Shown one piece after another: positions 1 to 4,442 of a stretch of 5,776 nt of DNA. The notes beneath the pieces are model-generated. The model saw only the letters and a list, made by a program, of their open reading frames with translations, was not told the origin of the DNA and made no database searches. Source of the stretch: Planctomycetota bacterium (lineage in GTDB: Bacteria; Planctomycetota; UBA8108; UBA1146; JAJFFE01); NCBI GenBank assembly GCA_020425835.1, contig JAGQRC010000273.1:1-5776 (forward strand), read 5' to 3'. How positions within the stretch are numbered: the stretch's first letter is position 1; every line of letters begins with the position of its first letter. A program made the translations under genes and the position numbers.

Positions 1-1
1 G

Positions 2-1012
2 GACTACGGGAAGCTCTCGGGTCGCAAACTCGATGAGTTGCGCGCCGGAACGCGAGAGCTCGTCCAGGGGGACAAGGAGTTCGAGCTCGACTTCGCCCTC
101 TGGAAGAAGGACGACACGCCCGGGGCGTCGTGGCCGAGCCCGTGGGGACGAGGTCGGCCGGGCTGGCACATCGAGTGCAGCGCCATGGCCAAGGCGCTCC
201 TGGGGGACACGTTCGACATCCACGGTGGGGGACGGGACCTGGTCTTCCCGCATCACGAGAACGAGATCGCCCAGTCGGAGGCCGCCAACTCCGCACCGTT
301 CGCCCGGGTCTGGCTGCACAACGGACTGGTGACCATCGACAAGCAGAAGATGTCGAAGAGTCTCGGCAATCACCTCCTCATCCGTGATGCCGTGAAGAAG
401 TGGCCGTTCGAGGTGCTGCGACTGAGCATCGTCTCTCAGCACTACTCGTCGAACGTCGACTTCTCGGAGGAGGGTTTCCAGATCTTCTTCCAGCGTCTGA
501 ACTACTACTACGCGACGCTGGCCGCTCTCGACGAAGCCGCGAAGGGCGCCCCGGAGAAGGGCGAGCTGGTCGAGGGGCACGATCCGGACGCGATCCGTGA
601 AGCGTTCCACCGCGCGATGTGCGACGACTTCAACACGGCCGCCGCGCTCGCCGAACTGAACAACGCCATGCGACACGCGAACGAGCTGGTCTCGGGGAAG
701 CACGACAAGGCGAGGACGAGGTACACCGCGCACGAGGTCGCCAAGGCGCTGCGTGAGATCGGAGCGGTCCTCGGAATTCTCGAGGCGGATGCGATCGAGG
801 CGCTGTCGATGCTGCGCGGTCACCTGCTCCCGCTCCTCGGGATCACGCGCGAGGAGATCGAGTCGGCGATCGCGGAGCGCAACTCCGCTCGCGAGGCGAA
901 GGACTACGGGCGCTCCGACGCCATTCGCGACTCGCTCGCGGCGAAGGGCATCGAGCTGATGGACCGACCGGGCGGCACCGAGTGGGGCGTCCGACCGCAG
1001 CCGACCGCATGA
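2..1012 (+). CDS. cysS: Cysteinyl-tRNA synthetase, 3' part (N terminus outside window)
   Basis: Class Ia aminoacyl-tRNA synthetase that charges tRNA-Cys with cysteine using ATP in the cytoplasm. The frame is open from the first bases, so the gene starts upstream. About 336 residues are visible; the family is usually around 460-500, so the N-terminal HIGH motif and first zinc Cys are missing. Seen in order: YGKLSGR, then GWHIECSAM with a zinc-binding Cys (codon at 176), then DIHGGGRDLVFPHHENE with the zinc-binding His and Glu (codons near 251-260), then the ATP-binding KMSKS loop (347-361) followed by LGN. Next come the helical bundle with the NYYYATL and DDFNTAAAL segments and the typical C terminus (AREAKDYGRSDAIRD, GIELMDRPGGTEW). 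The TTG codon at 38 lies inside the conserved region and is not a start. The stop codon overlaps the truD start in ATGA. Family assignment is secure. Confidence 0.97.
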   Translation, partial: DYGKLSGRKLDELRAGTRELVQGDKEFELDFALWKKDDTPGASWPSPWGRGRPGWHIECSAMAKALLGDTFDIHGGGRDLVFPHHENEIAQSEAANSAPFARVWLHNGLVTIDKQKMSKSLGNHLLIRDAVKKWPFEVLRLSIVSQHYSSNVDFSEEGFQIFFQRLNYYYATLAALDEAAKGAPEKGELVEGHDPDAIREAFHRAMCDDFNTAAALAELNNAMRHANELVSGKHDKARTRYTAHEVAKALREIGAVLGILEADAIEALSMLRGHLLPLLGITREEIESAIAERNSAREAKDYGRSDAIRDSLAAKGIELMDRPGGTEWGVRPQPTA

Positions 1013-2457
1013 GCGCCGAGCCCGACTCTCCCCAGCCCGACTCTTCCCCGCCCGAGCCCATCGAGCGGCGCGAGCGGTACGAGCTCCGGCACGTGCGGCC
1101 CGATCCGCTCGATCTTCCCCGGGTTGCCCCGGAGATCGAGCCGATCGGCGGGCGGATCCGGGTCGAGATCGAGGACTTCGAGGTGGAGGAGGTGCCGCTG
1201 TACGCGCCGTGCGGTGAGGGACCTCATGTCTACGTCAAGGTCCGCAAGCGCAACCGGACCACGCTCCAGATCCGCGAGTTCCTCGCGAAACGTCTCGGCG
1301 TGCACACGGAGGAGATCGGTTTCGCCGGCTTCAAGGACAAGCGCGCGGTGACCACGCAGACCTTTTCGATCCACGGCGTGACCGAGCCGGATCTCGACCG
1401 CATCGAGAGTCGCGACTGGATCGAGGTCCTCGCGGTCTCGCGTCACAAGAACAAGTTGCGCACCGGCCACCTGAAGGGCAATCGCTTCCGCATCCGAGTG
1501 CGAGGCGCGCGCGAGGGCTCTGCGGACGACGCGAAGCGCATCGTCGAGAGGATCCGCGAGCGCGGGCTGCCGAACCACTACCACGGTCAACGGTTCGGTC
1601 GGAATCTCCTCGGGGCACGCATCGGGAGCGCGCTCCTGCACCGGGACGTCGACGCCGTCGTCTCGCTGTTGCTGGGGACCGCCGCGGGGTTGCGCGAGGA
1701 GTTCCGCGAACGGTTCGAGGCGGGGAAGATCGCCGAAGCCCTCGCCGCCCTTCCACCCGGACGGGCGGCGGAGGCCGGCCTGCTGTACTCGCTGAAGCGG
1801 TATCCCGGGAACCACCGGGCCGCGGTCCGCCGGATTCCTCGCCAGCTGCGTCGCATGTACTTCTCCGCCTACCAAGCGTGGCTCTTCAACTGGGCGCTCC
1901 GGGAACGTGCCGAGTGGGGCGGTGAGTGCTACACGCTCTACGAAGGGGACCTCGCCCAGAAGCGCGACAGTGGTGGGCTGTTCGTCGTCGAGGATGTCGA
2001 GGCGGAGAACGAGCGAGCCCGGAATCGGGAGATCGTGCCGACCGGACCGATGTTCGGCCGCAAGATGCGCTTCCCACAGGGACGACCGGGAGCGATGGAG
2101 TGGGCGATCCTCCACGCGGAGGGGCTCCGGCCGCAGTCCTTCCTCTCGCACGTCAAGGGGCTTCGACTCGACGGCACTCGGCGTCAGGCCTGTATCTGGC
2201 TCGACGAACTCGTTTGTGAGGAGGAAGCGCCGGGCGTTCTCCGTTTCGAGTTCCTGTTGCCGTCGGGCTCGTACGCGACGACATTGCTCGAGCAGGTGAT
2301 GGGGCCGGGACAAGTCGACGCGCTGGTCGATTCCTCGTTGATCGGCGACGAAGATGCCGACTCCGAAGATGGCGAGGAGACTGAGGACCCCACGGAGCCG
2401 ACCCCGGGCTCTCGTCGACGTCCGGCATCCGGACCGCCTCGCGGGCGCCGCCGCTGA
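1009..2457 (+). CDS. truD: tRNA pseudouridine(13) synthase TruD
   Basis: Isomerises uridine 13 of the tRNA D-arm to pseudouridine; 482 residues. The ATG at 1009 overlaps the cysS stop (ATGA). No good Shine-Dalgarno lies just upstream, so start choice rests on the overlap and on the conserved core beginning about 45 residues later. Visible motifs: FAGFKDKRAVTTQ, whose Asp110 corresponds to the catalytic Asp of the family (Asp80 in E. coli); NHYHGQRFGR at about 189-198; MYFSAYQAWLFNWAL; PTGPMFG; and the C-terminal SYATTLLEQ. At 482 residues it is clearly longer than E. coli TruD (about 350). The GEGPHVYVKVRKRN style resembles the longer archaeal/eukaryotic-like TruD/Pus7 branch (inference). Two low-complexity ends stand out: a Pro/Ser/Asp-rich N terminus (residues 2-17) and a tail after about residue 446 that is first very acidic, then Pro/Arg-rich. 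Probably cotranscribed with cysS. Confidence 0.95.
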   Translation: MSAEPDSPQPDSSPPEPIERRERYELRHVRPDPLDLPRVAPEIEPIGGRIRVEIEDFEVEEVPLYAPCGEGPHVYVKVRKRNRTTLQIREFLAKRLGVHTEEIGFAGFKDKRAVTTQTFSIHGVTEPDLDRIESRDWIEVLAVSRHKNKLRTGHLKGNRFRIRVRGAREGSADDAKRIVERIRERGLPNHYHGQRFGRNLLGARIGSALLHRDVDAVVSLLLGTAAGLREEFRERFEAGKIAEALAALPPGRAAEAGLLYSLKRYPGNHRAAVRRIPRQLRRMYFSAYQAWLFNWALRERAEWGGECYTLYEGDLAQKRDSGGLFVVEDVEAENERARNREIVPTGPMFGRKMRFPQGRPGAMEWAILHAEGLRPQSFLSHVKGLRLDGTRRQACIWLDELVCEEEAPGVLRFEFLLPSGSYATTLLEQVMGPGQVDALVDSSLIGDEDADSEDGEETEDPTEPTPGSRRRPASGPPRGRRR

Positions 2458-2587
2458 CACTCCCGGGAGTCGGGCCCGACTCGGGATGCCCCGCGAACGC
2501 GCCGACGGTTCGTGGTCGAGTTCGCGGTGTCCCGCCGTGACTCGCGGAGGGCAGTGATCCACCCGAGGCGTGAACGGCTCCGATCCG
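2458..2587. other. Intergenic spacer between truD and the nucleotidyltransferase gene
   Basis: About 130 bases with no convincing reading frame. It holds the palindrome at 2461-2486 and a second, weaker fold with an outer CGAGT/ACTCG stem (2517-2521 with 2540-2544) around GCGG/CCGC (2524-2527 with 2532-2535). A GGAGG (2546-2550) is poorly spaced for either candidate start downstream. I see no sigma-70-type promoter I would defend, so it is open whether the next gene is read through from truD. Confidence 0.5.
2461..2486 (+). terminator. Palindromic hairpin just after truD
   Basis: Three bases after the truD stop lies a perfect 16-base palindrome, GAGTCGGGCCCGACTC (2467-2482). Its arms extend outward (TCCCG on the left, CGGGA on the right) if two G residues on the left arm bulge, giving a roughly 12-bp GC-rich stem. 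Its place at the 3' end of the cysS-truD pair suggests a transcript end or 3' stabilising structure. No T-run follows, so it is not a classical intrinsic terminator. A protein-binding palindrome for the downstream gene is the alternative. Confidence 0.4.
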
Positions 2588-3517
2588 ATGAACAGCATTC
2601 CGCTCGCGATCCTGGGTGGCAGCGACCTGAGGCCCGGCCGTCTTCCGACGGCGACGCCCACGCTCCACCCGCTCGCGCTCTACAAGGGCGCGTCCCTGCG
2701 CTTCGCGGGGCGAATGCTGATCGATGAGTTGATCGAACGGTTTCGGAGCGTCCCGGGTTGGGGCCCGATCTACATCGCGGGACCCGAGTCGGTGTACGCC
2801 GGGTCACGCGGCGCGTGCGACGTCATCGACACGGACGGCAGCGTCGGCGAGAACGTTCGCGCGGCGATCGAGGCGCTCCGGGTCCGACACGACGGACGGC
2901 CACTGGCGATCACGACGTGCGACATTCTCCCCCAGCCCGACGAGCTTCGACTCCTACTGAGCCGGTATCGCGCGGACCGCCCGTGTGACGCTTGGTACCC
3001 GCTCGTGCGCGTGCCGGGTGATCGGGAGGCGCTGGGGGACTTCGGATGGAAGCCGCGCTACTTCGTCGTGCCGTCCGCGCGATGCCGTCCCGTCCCGGTG
3101 CTCCCCGGCCACTTGATGATCGTCGATCCCGACGCGCTCCGACTCGAGTTGATCTACGATCTGTTGGACATCGCCTATCGGACGCGCAACCGACGGCTCG
3201 AATCTCGCAAGAGTGTGCTGCTCCGCCACGAGGTGGGGCAGCTCCTGCTCCAAGACCTACGCCACGTGGCCGGACTCCGGCTCCCGACCTTGACGTGCAC
3301 CGTGCTGCGCTCCGGTCTCCGGATCGCGCGTCTCCTCCAGCGGCGGTCGCTTCCCGTGGAGCAGCTCGAACGGTTCATTCGCAACATCACCGTCCGCTCG
3401 AGACATCGCCGGCGCCACCCGCGACGCCCCATCCGGATCCCCGTTGTCGATGCCCTCGGCCTCGCCAAGGACATCGATACCGAAGAGGAGGCGCGATCGC
3501 TCGGGACCCGAAGCTGA
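2588..3517 (+). CDS. MobA-like nucleotidyltransferase family protein (substrate unknown)
   Basis: Predicted 309-residue cytoplasmic nucleotidyltransferase with a GT-A/MobA-like fold, the kind that transfers a nucleotidyl group from an NTP to a phosphorylated sugar, alcohol or cofactor. Seen: an N-terminal beta strand plus glycine loop, LAILGGSDLRPGRLP (residues 6-20), a variant of the LAGGxSxRxG loop; a candidate substrate Lys33 before GRMLIDELIERF; the metal-site-like TTCDILPQPDEL with Asp112; and near the end AKDIDTEEE (Asp295, Asp297), like the DIDTPED close of MobA-type enzymes. Residues about 198-292 form an Arg-rich, probably helical insert or extension that plain MobA (about 190 residues) lacks. 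The ATG at 2588 puts the first strand directly at the N terminus; an in-frame GTG at 2570 would add six residues, and neither start has a well-spaced Shine-Dalgarno. Substrate and pathway cannot be read from the neighbours. Confidence 0.8.
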   Translation: MNSIPLAILGGSDLRPGRLPTATPTLHPLALYKGASLRFAGRMLIDELIERFRSVPGWGPIYIAGPESVYAGSRGACDVIDTDGSVGENVRAAIEALRVRHDGRPLAITTCDILPQPDELRLLLSRYRADRPCDAWYPLVRVPGDREALGDFGWKPRYFVVPSARCRPVPVLPGHLMIVDPDALRLELIYDLLDIAYRTRNRRLESRKSVLLRHEVGQLLLQDLRHVAGLRLPTLTCTVLRSGLRIARLLQRRSLPVEQLERFIRNITVRSRHRRRHPRRPIRIPVVDALGLAKDIDTEEEARSLGTRS

Positions 3518-3518
3518 G

Positions 3519-3536
3519 GCGACCCGCCGGGGTCGC
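3519..3536. terminator. Hairpin between convergent genes, possible bidirectional terminator
   Basis: A perfect 7-bp inverted repeat GCGACCC / GGGTCGC with a GCCG tetraloop fills most of the 21 bases between the nucleotidyltransferase stop (ends 3517) and the protease stop (starts 3539 on this strand). The position suits a shared terminator for both transcripts. Neither side has a T-run, so termination would be non-canonical, or the hairpin may only protect 3' ends. Confidence 0.5.
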
Positions 3537-3538
3537 GG

Positions 3539-4066
3539 TCAAAGGGCGACTTTGAAGACGTCCAGATCCCGGAGCAGATCGCTGTAGTAGGTGTCGATCT
3601 CGTTCGCCACGCTCGTCTTGAAGTCGGTCAGGTCGGCGCAGATGTACAGGCCGTCGTTCGGGTCGAAGAACTCGATCGCCTCGCGCGACTTCCCGACCTT
3701 GTCGCTGACCGTGGCGTTGCGATAACCCATCGCGTGGCCACCTCCGGGGCCGACGATGCCCCAGACGTAGGTCCCTCGAAGGGCGGCGAGCATCGTGGCG
3801 ACCGAGTTCCCGGAATTCACCTTCACGTGCGCCTCGTCCAGGACGCGCAGGCCCATCGCGGTGATGATCTTCTCGTCGGTGCGCGAGACGCCCTTCTCGT
3901 AGGCGCTCTGTCCGATGTGCCACTTCGCCGAGTTGAGCAGGTCCTTTCGGGACTGACCGTAGGTCAGGGACACTCGTGCCCAATCGCAGGTCATCGCCAT
4001 GCACTCGCCCGGATCGATGATCTTCGAGAACTTGGTTCCGTTGTTCGTGGCGTAGTCGAGGTTCAT
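3539..4066 (-). CDS. YopT-type (C58-like) papain-fold cysteine protease
   Basis: A 175-residue predicted cysteine protease. The motifs of the YopT/AvrPphB clan appear in order: GECMAMTCDW with the presumed nucleophile Cys22 seven residues before Trp29; GPGGGHAMGY with His111; FFDPNDGLY with Asp135. The spacing (about 89 residues Cys to His, 24 His to Asp) and the strand-FFDPN-G signature are typical of that family (established knowledge). The protein is essentially a catalytic core with no signal peptide, membrane segment or extra domain, so it would act in the cytoplasm or be delivered as a cargo. The start at 4066 has GGAAGG six bases upstream; an ATG at 4109-4111 would add 15 residues with no ribosome site. 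Known relatives are type III effectors that cleave host proteins, but no secretion genes are seen here. Alternatives are a toxin, an inter-bacterial effector or a housekeeping papain-fold enzyme such as a peptidase or transglutaminase. The target is unknown. Confidence 0.72.
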   Translation of the reverse strand: MNLDYATNNGTKFSKIIDPGECMAMTCDWARVSLTYGQSRKDLLNSAKWHIGQSAYEKGVSRTDEKIITAMGLRVLDEAHVKVNSGNSVATMLAALRGTYVWGIVGPGGGHAMGYRNATVSDKVGKSREAIEFFDPNDGLYICADLTDFKTSVANEIDTYYSDLLRDLDVFKVAL

Positions 4067-4072
4067 CGTGAG

Positions 4073-4078
4073 CCTTCC
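4073..4078 (-). promoter_or_regulatory. Ribosome binding site of the protease gene
   Basis: On the minus strand GGAAGG ends six bases before the ATG at 4066. It is the only Shine-Dalgarno-like site near the possible starts of this open frame and decides the start in favour of the 175-residue protein. Confidence 0.6.
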
Positions 4079-4136
4079 GGGCAACGTGGGCGCGAACCGA
4101 CGGGTTCGCATGTCGTCGAGTGTCGGAGTGGTCGGG

Positions 4137-4154
4137 CGCCGGAGTATACCGGCG
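4137..4154. promoter_or_regulatory. Inverted repeat around the -10 box (candidate operator)
   Basis: Perfect 6-base arms CGCCGG (4137-4142) and CCGGCG (4149-4154) flank the AGTATA that reads TATACT, the -10, on the minus strand. A repressor binding here would block the promoter. The arms are pure GC and short, so chance occurrence in this background cannot be excluded. Confidence 0.35.
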
Positions 4155-4171
4155 GACGAGGGCAGGGTCAC
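4143..4171 (-). promoter_or_regulatory. Sigma-70-type promoter for the protease gene
   Basis: On the minus strand a -35 GTGACC (4171-4166) and a -10 TATACT (4148-4143) are separated by exactly 17 bases. The -10 matches the TATAAT consensus at five of six positions and the -35 matches TTGACA at four of six. In such GC-rich DNA an AT-rich hexamer is conspicuous. Transcription would begin near 4136, leaving a leader of about 70 bases before the ATG at 4066. Confidence 0.55.
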
Positions 4172-4231
4172 GCGGCCGAGGGTCGAGGGACGCTCCGCCT
4201 GTTTGCCCTGCGACGGATCACGCGATGGCAA

Positions 4232-4259
4232 CGTCGAGAAACACGTCTCCGTTTCGACG
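4232..4259. promoter_or_regulatory. Imperfect inverted repeat upstream of the sigma-54-like element
   Basis: Left arm CGTCGAGAAAC (4232-4242) and right arm GTTTCGACG (4251-4259) are complementary if two bases (GA) of the left arm bulge; the spacer is 8 bases. It is centred about 120 bases upstream of the start predicted from the -24/-12 element, the usual range for an enhancer-binding protein. The role is inferred from position only. Confidence 0.25.
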
Positions 4260-4340
4260 CAGGAGTGCGACGCGACCTCGATCGCCCGTCGCTCCCGGGC
4301 GTCGTGGTGTTCCCGCACCGCGTTCCTGTCGAAGGGTCGC

Positions 4341-4357
4341 TTGGCACGGACGGTGCG
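4341..4357 (+). promoter_or_regulatory. Candidate sigma-54 (-24/-12) promoter for the secreted-protein gene
   Basis: TTGGCACGGACGGTGCG carries a full TGGCACG -24 element, with its GG (4343-4344) exactly 12 bases before the GC (4355-4356) of a partial -12 element (GTGCG against TTGCA/T). That spacing is the diagnostic feature of RpoN promoters. Transcription would start near 4368, leaving a leader of about 75 bases. The -12 half is imperfect. No convincing sigma-70 pair was found between here and the gene. Confidence 0.45.
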
Positions 4358-4430
4358 TGATCGATCGTCGCACCCGACATCTTCGGGGCGACTCCGCTCA
4401 CGCGAGTCGCGACATACGAAACCACGAGCC

Positions 4431-4438
4431 AAAGGAGG
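4431..4438 (+). promoter_or_regulatory. Strong Shine-Dalgarno of the secreted-protein gene
   Basis: AAAGGAGG is complementary over eight bases to the 16S rRNA 3' end and lies four bases before the ATG at 4443. The in-frame ATG at 4458 would be 19 bases away, so this site decides the start. It is the strongest ribosome site in the window. Confidence 0.75.
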
Positions 4439-4442
4439 AGCC

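Larger units (their letters stand above)
4067..4442. other. Divergent intergenic region between protease and secreted-protein genes
   Basis: About 375 bases without a believable gene; the open frames crossing it give Arg/Ser/Pro-rich translations typical of noncoding GC-rich DNA. It contains the minus-strand sigma-70-type promoter (4143-4171), an imperfect inverted repeat (4232-4259), a 6-bp GC hairpin (4283-4288 with 4296-4301), the sigma-54-like element (4341-4357) and a very strong ribosome site (4431-4438). Both flanking genes therefore appear to start their own transcripts here. Confidence 0.6.

Noticed and set aside
38..40. TTG as start of a shortened cysS
   Set aside because: It lies inside the conserved YGKLSGR...LDELRAGTR region, and the frame is open to the window edge, so the gene simply begins upstream.
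904..2661. Very long open frame (585 codons) on the minus strand opposite truD
   Set aside because: It is antisense to a well-supported truD. Its translation shows no recognisable motif and an Arg/Pro/Leu-rich composition expected from the mirrored codons of a GC-rich gene.
2954..3253. Minus-strand open frame inside the nucleotidyltransferase gene
   Set aside because: It is a shadow of the conserved plus-strand gene with no recognisable domain or ribosome site.
4283..4301. Short GC hairpin CGCCCG / CGGGCG in the divergent spacer
   Set aside because: A 6-bp all-GC stem is expected often by chance in this composition, and no gene end or promoter element coincides with it.
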